A stretch of DNA of 7,872 bases from an uncultured Gemmiger sp. (GTDB lineage: Bacteria; Bacillota; Clostridia; Oscillospirales; Ruminococcaceae). Positions 1 through 7,329 of this stretch are shown in pieces (the stretch's first letter is position 1; every line of letters begins with the position of its first letter). Where the stretch lies: positions 1 to 7,872 of the forward strand of contig CALWNS010000188.1 in NCBI GenBank assembly GCA_944382805.1, read 5' to 3'. The notes below the pieces were generated by a model, which searched no databases, was not told where the DNA came from, and saw nothing but the letters and a program-made list of their open reading frames with translations. The position numbers and the translations under genes were made by a program.

Positions 1-125
1 AGTGGGCCTGCGGCGAGGGCATAATCGACGGCGTCTCCGACGGCGAGCTCTCCCCGAAGACCGGCGCCACCCGCGCTCAGCTTGCCGCGATGCTGATGCG
101 CTTCTGCGTGGAGTACGTCGACTGA
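1..125 (+). CDS. SLH (S-layer homology) domain protein, C-terminal end only
   Basis: Only the last 40 codons are present; the gene begins before the window, and the first complete codon is at base 3. The frame reads from WACGEGIIDG through ATRAQLAAMLMRF to the stop TGA at 123-125. This is the second half of an SLH repeat: an opening Trp, the G-I-I-x-G-x-S-D-G turn, a Pro in the loop, then the T-R-A-Q-x-A-x-M-L-x-R-F helix. SLH repeats bind pyruvylated secondary cell-wall polymers and hold exported proteins at the surface of Gram-positive cells. An SLH repeat ending about five residues before the stop is the usual place for the last of three C-terminal repeats. What the rest of the protein does cannot be told from this window. 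Ile codons include ATA, the style of the sequence up to about base 2225. Confidence 0.85.
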   Translation, partial: WACGEGIIDGVSDGELSPKTGATRAQLAAMLMRFCVEYVD

Positions 126-148
126 TAATACCACCAGCAACCCCGGAA

Positions 149-174
149 GGGCCGCCGTAAACGGCGGCCCTTTT
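149..174 (+). terminator. Rho-independent terminator after the SLH protein gene
   Basis: A perfect 9-bp GC-rich stem, GGGCCGCCG (149-157) with CGGCGGCCC (162-170), closes on a TAAA tetraloop and is followed by TTTT (171-174). It lies 23 bases after the SLH stop codon. It sits only 20 bases before the next start codon, so it could also act as an attenuator for that gene. Confidence 0.85.
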
Positions 175-194
175 CATGCGTACAGGAGGCAGTC

Positions 195-527
195 ATGAAC
201 ATACAGATATACGGCAAAAGCAAATGCTTCGACACCAGAAAGGCGGAGCGTTATTTCAAGGAGAGGCGGATAAAGTACCAGCTTATCGACCTGCCGCGCT
301 ACGGCATGGGCCGCCGCGAGCTGGAGAGCGTCCGCGCCGCCGTCGGCCTTGACGCGCTCGTTGACCCGAAGGCCCCGGACGCCGACCTGATAAAATACCT
401 CGCCGGCGACGCCGAGCGCTTTGAGCGCCTGCTCGAGTACCCGGACAACATAAAAACTCCCATCGTCCGCAACGGGAAAAAGGCCACCGTGGGCTATTGC
501 CCCGAGGTCTGGAAGGATTGGGAGTAA
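195..527 (+). CDS. ArsC/Spx-family (arsenate reductase-like) thioredoxin-fold protein
   Basis: This 110-residue protein has the size and layout of the ArsC/Spx/YffB family. A short beta strand (IQIYG) leads to Cys11 in K-C-F-D-T-R-K-A, followed by a helix and the strand IKYQLIDL. Near the end T88-P89-I90-V91-R92 gives the conserved proline-strand-basic residue pattern, then NGKKATVGY. Only one cysteine occurs at the active loop (C-F-D-T), so it is not the CXXC switch of Spx. A second cysteine, C102, near the C-terminus could be a resolving partner. Arsenate reduction is known for some family members, but many are of unknown function and no ars genes are nearby, so I give no symbol. The ATG is set by AGGAGG at 184-189, five bases upstream. 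No promoter fits between the preceding terminator and this start. Several Ile codons are ATA, as in the left part of the window. Confidence 0.85.
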   Translation: MNIQIYGKSKCFDTRKAERYFKERRIKYQLIDLPRYGMGRRELESVRAAVGLDALVDPKAPDADLIKYLAGDAERFERLLEYPDNIKTPIVRNGKKATVGYCPEVWKDWE

Positions 528-543
528 TAAAAACCGGACAAAG

Positions 544-607
544 CCCGAAAGTTGTGGTAAGGCGGCGCAAACTTCATATATTGTTCACAACTCCGACATG
601 ATTCGGG
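544..607. repeat. Nested inverted repeats in the intergenic region before the activase gene
   Basis: CCCGAA (544-549) is complementary to TTCGGG (602-607), and just inside it GTTGTG (551-556) is complementary to CACAAC (586-591). The outer right arm ends two bases before a candidate -10 box. The arms could form an interrupted stem in DNA or RNA, or be half-sites for a regulator. The spacing of the arms is uneven (1 base on the left, 10 on the right), which weakens the case for a simple hairpin. Confidence 0.35.
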
Positions 608-615
608 TTTATAAT
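586..615 (+). promoter_or_regulatory. Candidate sigma-A promoter for the activase gene
   Basis: A consensus TATAAT at 610-615 lies in a locally AT-richer stretch, 38 bases before the GTG start at 653. No good -35 box stands at 17 bases. CACAAC (586-591) at 18 and TTCACA (584-589) at 20 are the nearest candidates, so the -35 is weak. The position is right for a promoter of the 653 gene. Confidence 0.4.
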
Positions 616-638
616 TCCTCGGAAAGAGAATTGCTTCC

Positions 639-644
639 GGGAGG
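639..644 (+). promoter_or_regulatory. Ribosome binding site fixing the GTG start at 653
   Basis: GGGAGG stands eight bases before GTG 653. It decides for a GTG start, because the encoded protein then begins directly with the conserved first strand and glycine loop (VGLDVGSTT) typical of this ATPase family. Confidence 0.75.
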
Positions 645-652
645 TATAAGCT

Positions 653-3592
653 GTGCGCGTGGGTCTGGACGTGGGCTCTACAACGATAAAGTGCGCTGTG
701 CTGGACGATTCGGGAAGGCTTGTTTACAGCGATTATGAAAGGCATTACAGCCATATATTAGAAAAGAGCGAGGAGCTGCTGCGCCGCGTCTGCGAGCGTT
801 ACGTGCCCGGAGGCAGGGCCAGATTCGCCGTCTCCGGCAGCGCCGGCATGGGCATGGCCGAGGGCGTGGGAGTTCCCTTCGTGCAGGAGGTCTTCGCCAC
901 CCGCGTGGCCGCTAACCGGCTCTCGCCGGGCACGGACTGCATAATAGAGCTCGGCGGCGAGGACGCCAAGATACTGTTTTTGACCGGCGCCATGGAGGTG
1001 CGCATGAACGGCTCCTGCGCCGGAGGCACCGGCGCGTTCATCGACCAGATGGCCACGCTTTTAAAGCTCGGCGCGGAGGAGCTGAACGAGGCCGCCGAAC
1101 GCGCGGAGAAGACCTATACCATCGCCTCGCGCTGCGGCGTCTTCGCCAAGAGTGACATACAGCCGCTCATAAACCAGGGCGCGCGCACCGAGGACATAGC
1201 CGCGAGCATATATCAGGCGGTCGTCAACCAGACCATCGCCGGCCTCGCCCAGGGCCGGCCCATAAAGGGCAATGTGCTGTATCTCGGCGGGCCGCTTACC
1301 TTCTCGAGCGTGCTGCGCGAATGCTTTGACAGGACGCTCGGCGTAAAGGGCGTGTGTCCCGAGAACAGCCTTTATTACGTCGCCATGGGTGCGGCGTTTT
1401 ATTCTGACGCGGAGCTTGACCTGCGCGCGGTGATTGACCGGCTGCAAAAGCGCGGCCTCGCGACGGATTACCGCTCGCTGCCCCCGCTCTTTACGAGCAT
1501 GGACGAGTACGAGGCCTTCAGGGCCCGGCACGAAAAGGCCCGCGTCCAGCGCGCGCCCTTCCCGGAGGACTACGAGCTGCCGGTGCATATAGGCATCGAC
1601 TCCGGCTCCACGACGGTAAAGCTGGCCGTTATAGACTCCGACGCGCGCATACTTTTTACGGATTACCGCCCGAATCTCGGAAATCCCGTCCCGCTTATAC
1701 GCGACACCCTGCTCCGGCTGTACAAAGAGCATCCGAAGCTTCGCATAGCCTCCGTAACCACCACCGGATACGGCGAGGAGCTTGCCAAACACGCCTTCCA
1801 CGCGGACTTCGGACTCGTGGAGACGGTCGCGCACTCCACCGCCGCGCGGCACTTCCTGCCGGACGTAGACTTTATCATCGACATCGGCGGGCAGGACATG
1901 AAGTGCTTCAAAACGGCCGACGGCGCGATAAGCGACATATTTTTGAACGAGGCCTGCTCCAGCGGCTGCGGCAGCTTTCTGCAGACCTTCGCCCAGGCGC
2001 TGGGCAGGGACGTGGAGGAGTTTTCCCGCCTGGGCCTCTTTGCCGAACGGCCCGTCGACCTCGGCAGCCGCTGCACCGTGTTCATGAACAGCTCGGTAAA
2101 GCAGGCGCAGAAGGACGGCGCCACGCTTGAAAACATCTCGGCGGGGCTCTCAATCTCCGTTGTCAAAAACGCCCTCTATAAGGTCATACGCGCCTCCTCG
2201 CCGGAGGAGCTGGGCCGGAAGATAGTAGTGCAGGGCGGCACGTTTTATAACGAAGCCGTGCTGCGCGCCTTCGAAAAGGAGATGGGGGTCGAGGTCATCC
2301 GCCCCGACATCGCCGGCCTGCTGGGCGCGTTCGGCGCGGCGCTGTTCGGCAAGGCCCACGCCGCCCCCGGCGCGCAAAGCAGCGTGCTGACCGAGCAGGA
2401 ACTGGAAAACTTCAGCCAAAAGGTCAACACCGTGCAGTGCCAGGGCTGCGGCAACCACTGCCAGCTGACCGTGAACATCTTTGCCGACGGCAAGCGCTTT
2501 ATTTCCGGCAACCGCTGCGACAAGCCGGTCACCGGCAAGGCCGACAACGAGGACCTGGACCTGTACGCCTACAAGCTGCGCCTGCTGCTGGACTATAAGC
2601 CCCAAAACCAGGGGAACAGCCACGGGACCATCGGCCTGCCGCTGTGCCTGAATATGTATGAACTGCTGCCGTTCTGGCATACGCTGTTCACAAAGCTGGG
2701 CTTTACGGTCAAGGTCAGCCCGGTGTCCAACCGCGCGCTGTACCAGGAGGGCCAGGCCACCATCCCCAGCGATACCGCCTGCTTCCCGGCCAAGCTGTCC
2801 CACGGGCATATCGCGGAGCTGGTCAAAATGGGGGTAGACGCGGTCTTTTACCCCTGCATGAGCTATAACATTGACGAAAACCTGGGCGATAACCACTACA
2901 ACTGCCCGGTCGTGGCCTATTACCCCGAGGTGCTGGCCGGCAACTGCCACGAGCTGGCGCAGACCCGCTTTATCTACGATTACCTGGACCTGGCCCGCCG
3001 CAAAGACTTTGCCAAGCGGTTCCCGGCCGTGCTGGACAAGTACTTCCCGGGGCTGCCCCGCAAGGCGGTGGCCGCGGCCATCGACGCCGCTTACGAAGAA
3101 TACGGGCGCCACATGGCCCAGGTGCGCGCCAAGGGCGCCGAGATCATCGCCCGCGCCCGCGCCGAGGGCCGCCGCATCATCGTGCTGGCCGGCCGCCCCT
3201 ACCATGTGGACCCGGAGGTCAACCACGGCATCGACAAGCTCATCATCCGCCAGGGCGCGGCCGTTGTGACCGAGGACGCCGTCAGCCACCTGGTGGAAAA
3301 ATTCCCCACCTCGGTGCTCAACCAGTGGACCTACCACAGCCGCCTGTACGCCGCGGCCCGCTACTGCACCACCCAGCCCGATACGGACCTGGTGCAGCTG
3401 GTCAGCTTTGGCTGCGGGCTGGACGCCATCACCACCGACGAGACCCGCGAGATCCTGCAGGAGGGCGGCAAGCTGTACACCCAGCTCAAGATCGACGAGA
3501 TCACCAACCTGGGCGCGGTCAACATCCGCCTGCGCAGCCTGTTCGCCGCGCTGGAGGAACGCGCCGAGGATGGCCGCGCCGCGCACGCATAA
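653..3592 (+). CDS. Tandem BadF/BadG/BcrA/BcrD-type ATPase (2-hydroxyacyl-CoA dehydratase activase-related), with DUF2229-like region
   Basis: This 979-residue cytoplasmic protein has two ASKHA-fold activase halves. Half 1 (about 2-255) has the phosphate loop GLDVGSTTIK, ELGGEDAK, Cys122 in SCAGGTG and Cys161 in SRCGVF. Half 2 (about 308-565) has GIDSGSTTVK, DIGGQDMK, Cys435 in ACSSGCG and Cys474 in SRCTVF. Both cysteine pairs are 39 apart, as in HgdC of Acidaminococcus (Cys127/Cys166), where two subunits share one [4Fe-4S] cluster. Here the halves may form that pair within one chain. A cysteine cluster follows (C596, C599, C603, C622), then a DUF2229-like region from about 658 and a segment with AGRPYH (846-851) and Cys921. 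In known activases ATP hydrolysis drives electron transfer to a dehydratase. In many Clostridia this protein continues into an HgdB-like part, which here is the next gene. Isoleucine codon use changes sharply near base 2225, so the ORF is mosaic. Substrate unknown. Confidence 0.9.
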   Translation: MRVGLDVGSTTIKCAVLDDSGRLVYSDYERHYSHILEKSEELLRRVCERYVPGGRARFAVSGSAGMGMAEGVGVPFVQEVFATRVAANRLSPGTDCIIELGGEDAKILFLTGAMEVRMNGSCAGGTGAFIDQMATLLKLGAEELNEAAERAEKTYTIASRCGVFAKSDIQPLINQGARTEDIAASIYQAVVNQTIAGLAQGRPIKGNVLYLGGPLTFSSVLRECFDRTLGVKGVCPENSLYYVAMGAAFYSDAELDLRAVIDRLQKRGLATDYRSLPPLFTSMDEYEAFRARHEKARVQRAPFPEDYELPVHIGIDSGSTTVKLAVIDSDARILFTDYRPNLGNPVPLIRDTLLRLYKEHPKLRIASVTTTGYGEELAKHAFHADFGLVETVAHSTAARHFLPDVDFIIDIGGQDMKCFKTADGAISDIFLNEACSSGCGSFLQTFAQALGRDVEEFSRLGLFAERPVDLGSRCTVFMNSSVKQAQKDGATLENISAGLSISVVKNALYKVIRASSPEELGRKIVVQGGTFYNEAVLRAFEKEMGVEVIRPDIAGLLGAFGAALFGKAHAAPGAQSSVLTEQELENFSQKVNTVQCQGCGNHCQLTVNIFADGKRFISGNRCDKPVTGKADNEDLDLYAYKLRLLLDYKPQNQGNSHGTIGLPLCLNMYELLPFWHTLFTKLGFTVKVSPVSNRALYQEGQATIPSDTACFPAKLSHGHIAELVKMGVDAVFYPCMSYNIDENLGDNHYNCPVVAYYPEVLAGNCHELAQTRFIYDYLDLARRKDFAKRFPAVLDKYFPGLPRKAVAAAIDAAYEEYGRHMAQVRAKGAEIIARARAEGRRIIVLAGRPYHVDPEVNHGIDKLIIRQGAAVVTEDAVSHLVEKFPTSVLNQWTYHSRLYAAARYCTTQPDTDLVQLVSFGCGLDAITTDETREILQEGGKLYTQLKIDEITNLGAVNIRLRSLFAALEERAEDGRAAHA
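2224..2296. other. Mosaic breakpoint: abrupt change in codon style inside the activase gene
   Basis: The last ATA isoleucine codon is at 2222-2225 and the next isoleucine, at 2297, is ATC. In this ORF 19 of 29 Ile codons before the break are ATA and 0 of 22 after it. The HgdB-like gene downstream also shows none that I could find. Leucine shifts in parallel from mixed CTC/CTT/CTG to nearly all CTG. The reading frame is intact, and the break lies at the conserved VVQGGTF...VLRAFE motif. It is either a recombination point or an assembly join. Confidence 0.75.
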
Positions 3593-3593
3593 C

Positions 3594-3600
3594 GGAGGGA
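3594..3600 (+). promoter_or_regulatory. Ribosome binding site fixing the ATG start at 3610
   Basis: GGAGGGA lies one base after the TAA of the activase gene and nine bases before ATG 3610. The frame is open upstream to 3325, but that stretch overlaps the activase C-terminus in another frame and reads as low-complexity Pro/Arg/Gly, so the start belongs here. Confidence 0.8.
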
Positions 3601-3609
3601 CTGAACGGA

Positions 3610-4941
<1,332 letters not shown>

Positions 4942-4957
4942 GCCGCCCCCGCGCAAA

Positions 4958-5002
4958 GCCTCCCTTGCCAAAGGGAGGCGGCCTCGAAATACCGTTTGGC
5001 AA
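4958..5002. repeat. GC-rich hairpin with an overlapping alternative stem
   Basis: GCCTCCCTT (4958-4966) pairs perfectly with AAGGGAGGC (4971-4979) around a GCCA loop, with no T-run after it, so it is not a standard terminator. Part of it, TTGCCAAA (4965-4972), also pairs with TTTGGCAA (4995-5002), giving a mutually exclusive stem. Hairpins of the CCTCCCTT...AAGGGAGG kind are, as far as I recall, common as dispersed intergenic palindromes in gut Clostridia; that is from memory and unverified. Confidence 0.55.
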
Positions 5003-5055
5003 AAATAGGCCCGGCTGCGCAAATGCCATTTGCGCAGCCGGGCCTTTATTTATTT
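5001..5055. terminator. Bidirectional intrinsic terminator between convergent genes
   Basis: A perfect 17-bp stem, 5008-5024 with 5028-5044, has a 3-base loop (GCC). The left flank is AAAAATA and the right flank is TTTATTTATTT, so it works as a U-tailed terminator on both strands. It sits between the end of the + strand HgdB-like gene (4941) and the end of the - strand lipoprotein gene (5070). Confidence 0.9.
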
Positions 5056-5069
5056 ATGGCTTTTGCCTG

Positions 5070-5858
5070 TCAGGCTCCCGTCTGGGTGGACAGATGATCC
5101 GGCAGCAGGCGGGTGATCTCCACCCGGCAGCTGTCCTCCGCGCAGGTCATGGAGGCAAGATATTCCCAGTTGTTCTCAAACCAGGCGTCCCAGGCTTCCT
5201 GGCCATGCCAGACCGTTGTCTCCTCGCCGTTCCTCTGCCAGGAATCGGCCGGGGCGTCCGCAAAGCTAAGGCCCTGCGGCTGCCAAATGTCCTTGTAACC
5301 CTGGATCCAAAGGGCCTGTTCGTCCTCGCTCCAGGTTTCTGCCAGGGGGGCGCTGCTGTGCCAAACCAAAAATTCCCCGTCCGCCAGGCGATAAGATGTG
5401 TCCAGATACACCGAGAACAGCGGTTCGTCTGCCTCGTTCGTCCACCGGCCGCCGCCGAGCAGGAACTGGCCGAACACCGCCGGCGTATACGACTCCACCG
5501 GGTCGCCGGCGATCGAGCGGAGCGCCTTTTCCACGGCGTCCCGCTGTTCGCCCGCCGCATCCCAGCTGATGCCTGTCAGTTGACTTTCGGCATCGAACTG
5601 CAGGGTGATGTTCTGCGCCGCCAGCTCAAGCACTTCGCCTTCCTCGATGGAAAGGAGTGTATTGGTTCTGCCGCCGTCTTCGCCCAGCGTATACGCCGTG
5701 CCGGCTTCCTCCAGCTGCCGGCAAGCCTCCTCCAGCGTGAGCGTCCAGGGGTATTCCGGCACAGCGTAGGAAGCCTTTGCGGGGCCGCAGCCTGCAAGGA
5801 GCGCGCAGCCCAAAACAGCACCCGCAAGCGGGAACGTCCAGAAAGCGTTTTTCTTCAT
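5070..5858 (-). CDS. Putative lipoprotein of unknown function
   Basis: This 262-residue protein starts with a lipoprotein signal peptide: MKKN, a hydrophobic stretch (about 6-22) and the lipobox L-A-G-C ending at Cys24, which would be lipidated and hold the protein on the outer face of the membrane. The mature part is acidic and rich in Trp and Tyr. It contains an early helix-like segment (about 39-55, TLTLEEACRQLEEAG) and then mostly beta-like sequence. I recognise no catalytic motif and no known family. The ATG is supported by AGGGGG on the - strand at 5867-5872, eight bases before the start. The gene lies 67 bases behind the two-TM protein gene on the same strand and may share its promoter, since no convincing promoter is visible in the gap. 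No Ile codon I read is ATA, which matches the right-hand part of the window. It ends at the bidirectional terminator. Confidence 0.8.
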   Translation of the reverse strand: MKKNAFWTFPLAGAVLGCALLAGCGPAKASYAVPEYPWTLTLEEACRQLEEAGTAYTLGEDGGRTNTLLSIEEGEVLELAAQNITLQFDAESQLTGISWDAAGEQRDAVEKALRSIAGDPVESYTPAVFGQFLLGGGRWTNEADEPLFSVYLDTSYRLADGEFLVWHSSAPLAETWSEDEQALWIQGYKDIWQPQGLSFADAPADSWQRNGEETTVWHGQEAWDAWFENNWEYLASMTCAEDSCRVEITRLLPDHLSTQTGA

Positions 5859-5925
5859 AATGCAGCCCCCCTAAGGTCTGGCAAACAGGTTGACTTATTC
5901 CATCCGTTGTATGTCTTGGCTTGCG

Positions 5926-6867
5926 TCACCGCTTCGGCTTTCCGGGCAAAGGAAACTGCAATGCGATTACCAGTGCCAGGGCGGCGGCAATAACCAGAAA
6001 GAACAACCCGATGTTACCGGTGAATAATATCCAAAAGCTGTAGTGATAAACTTCCTGCGCCAACAAGGCGCCGGTGCTGCTCCGGTATTCTACTCGGATC
6101 GGGCGATTCAGCAGGTCGGTACTTGTGACTGTTGTGCCAAGCACAGTGCCATCCGGGCCACTGCATTCGGCGGTGATTTGGTGATTGCTGTAGGTATACA
6201 GCACAGTTTCCTCTGGCTGTTCCCCTTCAACCAGGTATGTGGTTGTTTTGGCTAGCCGATCGTTGTCATAAACATGGGTTTGGTATTGGGAAGCTCCGTC
6301 AGACTCGACCTGAATTTGCTGTATGATTTGGTCGCTATTTTCTTCTGCGTAATCCAGCGTGACATGACTAAGCGATTTCTCTGCGGAATCTAACAAGCTA
6401 TAGCTGCTGATCCGCCCCGCAGCATCTTTCCAACCCGTGCAGCGCAGTGTTGCGCCGGTCGGAAGCATCCATTCAAGTACATTGGCGTCCGTCAGGTCAT
6501 ACAGAAAAGAAGTTTCTTTGCCGGCTAGGGTATACAAATAGCGGGTGTTTGTGCCATCAGAATTGATATGCCGGACTTCGCAGCGAGTGGGAAAACGCCG
6601 CGTAAAATGAGTGACAGAGGATACCTCTCCATTTTGGTAATTGGTGCGCTCTAAGGTGGTCCACTGTCGCTCGTTGATAGACGCGGGGGCGGGAAAATCT
6701 GTCTGGAAAGAGGCGTCAGTGGTCAACACAGTCAAAACCCGGTCTGCCGGACGAAGCAAACTCAGTCCCCATAGTAACAATGCCAATACCAATACAAACA
6801 CTACCGTGCGCAGTACTCCACGCGCCACAGGGCCCATTGTTGCCTTTTTGGTAGAAGGGTTAGGCAT
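5926..6867 (-). CDS. Two-TM membrane protein with Tyr-rich, YD-repeat-like ectodomain; unknown function
   Basis: This 313-residue protein has a basic N-terminus, a first membrane segment at about 19-38, an extracytoplasmic region of about 240 residues, a second membrane segment at about 278-304 and a short basic tail (PGKPKR), so both ends should be cytoplasmic. The ectodomain has recurring strand pairs such as TRYLYTLAG, HVYDNDRLAK, VLYTYSNHQI and IRVEYRSSTGALL, which recall YD/Rhs-type beta repeats; this is resemblance only. No enzyme motif is seen. ATG 6867 has AGGAG (- strand, 6874-6878) six bases upstream, and a good promoter lies at 6918-6946. Base composition is clearly lower in GC (about half in lines I counted) than the neighbouring genes, and one or two ATA codons appear, which suggests separate ancestry or relaxed codon use. 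It is followed by the lipoprotein gene on the same strand. Confidence 0.78.
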   Translation of the reverse strand: MPNPSTKKATMGPVARGVLRTVVFVLVLALLLWGLSLLRPADRVLTVLTTDASFQTDFPAPASINERQWTTLERTNYQNGEVSSVTHFTRRFPTRCEVRHINSDGTNTRYLYTLAGKETSFLYDLTDANVLEWMLPTGATLRCTGWKDAAGRISSYSLLDSAEKSLSHVTLDYAEENSDQIIQQIQVESDGASQYQTHVYDNDRLAKTTTYLVEGEQPEETVLYTYSNHQITAECSGPDGTVLGTTVTSTDLLNRPIRVEYRSSTGALLAQEVYHYSFWILFTGNIGLFFLVIAAALALVIALQFPLPGKPKR

Positions 6868-6917
6868 AAGATTCTCCTTTGTCTCACTGAATGGGAAACG
6901 AAAGATTTCTTTGTTCT

Positions 6918-6946
6918 ATAATAACACTTCCGATCATATAACACAA
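6918..6946 (-). promoter_or_regulatory. Sigma-A promoter with extended -10 for the two-TM protein gene
   Basis: Read on the - strand, TTGTGT (6946-6941) and TATTAT (6923-6918) are separated by exactly 17 bases. A TG one base before the -10 makes it an extended -10 promoter. The -10 box lies about 50 bases before the ATG at 6867, in the most AT-rich stretch of the window. Confidence 0.7.
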
Positions 6947-6983
6947 TAATTTGTGGCACTATTGCTTGGCTGCGGTTTGGCCG

Positions 6984-7274
6984 TTACTCCTCGAACCGCA
7001 CCCAGTTACCGCTGCCGAGCGGCACTTCCTCCAGGTAGACGGTTGCGGGGTGTTCCTCGTGCCGCACCCAGTTGCCGCTGCCGACAGGGGTGTTTTCGTA
7101 GTAGAGGATGGCCCCGCTTTCTTCCGCGGCTTGCACTTCTGCCGGGGCCGTTGGCGCGGCCTGGGTGGGGGCCGCGGCTCCGCCGGGCGTCCGCACGGAC
7201 ACAGCCAGCAGCGCGGCGGCGGTCACGCCGCCCAGGGCGGCCGCGGTCAGGACTTTTTGGGTAAGGGTTTTCAT
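6984..7274 (-). CDS. Small exported protein with Ala/Pro-rich linker and duplicated 18-residue motif
   Basis: This 96-residue protein begins with MKTLTQK and a hydrophobic segment (about 8-27) that is a signal peptide or a single membrane anchor. An Ala/Pro/Gly-rich low-complexity linker follows (about 28-55). The end of the protein is two copies of an 18-residue motif, 57-74 and 79-96, with a 22-residue period. Both share Y-x-E-x-x-P, then G-S-G-N-W-V-R, then E-E. The protein stops exactly at the end of the second copy. I recognise no family. The ATG is supported by AAAGGAG on the - strand at 7281-7287, six bases upstream. The gene lies 55 bases behind the cysteine-rich protein gene and may be co-transcribed with it. 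No clear terminator follows before the next promoter. Confidence 0.75.
   Translation of the reverse strand: MKTLTQKVLTAAALGGVTAAALLAVSVRTPGGAAAPTQAAPTAPAEVQAAEESGAILYYENTPVGSGNWVRHEEHPATVYLEEVPLGSGNWVRFEE
6987..7106 (-). repeat. Tandem 66-bp-period coding repeat (two copies)
   Basis: Copies at 7053-7106 and 6987-7040 encode residues 57-74 and 79-96 of the small exported protein. The DNA is also similar: CCGCACCCAGTT begins at 6996 and again at 7062. This points to a duplication recent enough to leave nucleotide identity in the conserved core. Confidence 0.8.
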
Positions 7275-7329
7275 GCGGTTCTCCTTTCCTGGCCCGGCAT
7301 GACCGGGGGCTTCAAAGTTCTGTGCGGGT

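Noticed and set aside
2150..3586. Long open frame on the - strand under the activase gene (478 codons)
   Set aside because: It is the antisense shadow of a GC-rich gene with third-position GC bias; it is Val/Gly/Ala/Gln-rich with no domain and no ribosome binding site.
3325..3609. Upstream extension of the HgdB-like reading frame
   Set aside because: It overlaps the conserved C-terminus of the activase in another frame, reads as Pro/Arg/Gly-rich sequence, and a proper ribosome binding site and conserved start lie at 3594-3612.
4965..5993. Open frame on the + strand opposite the lipoprotein gene (342 codons)
   Set aside because: It would start inside a hairpin, read through the bidirectional terminator and oppose a lipoprotein with a clear signal peptide and ribosome binding site.
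7276..7329. Short hairpin CCCGG/CCGGG between the two right-hand - strand genes
   Set aside because: Only five base pairs and no T-run on the relevant strand, so not supportable as a terminator.
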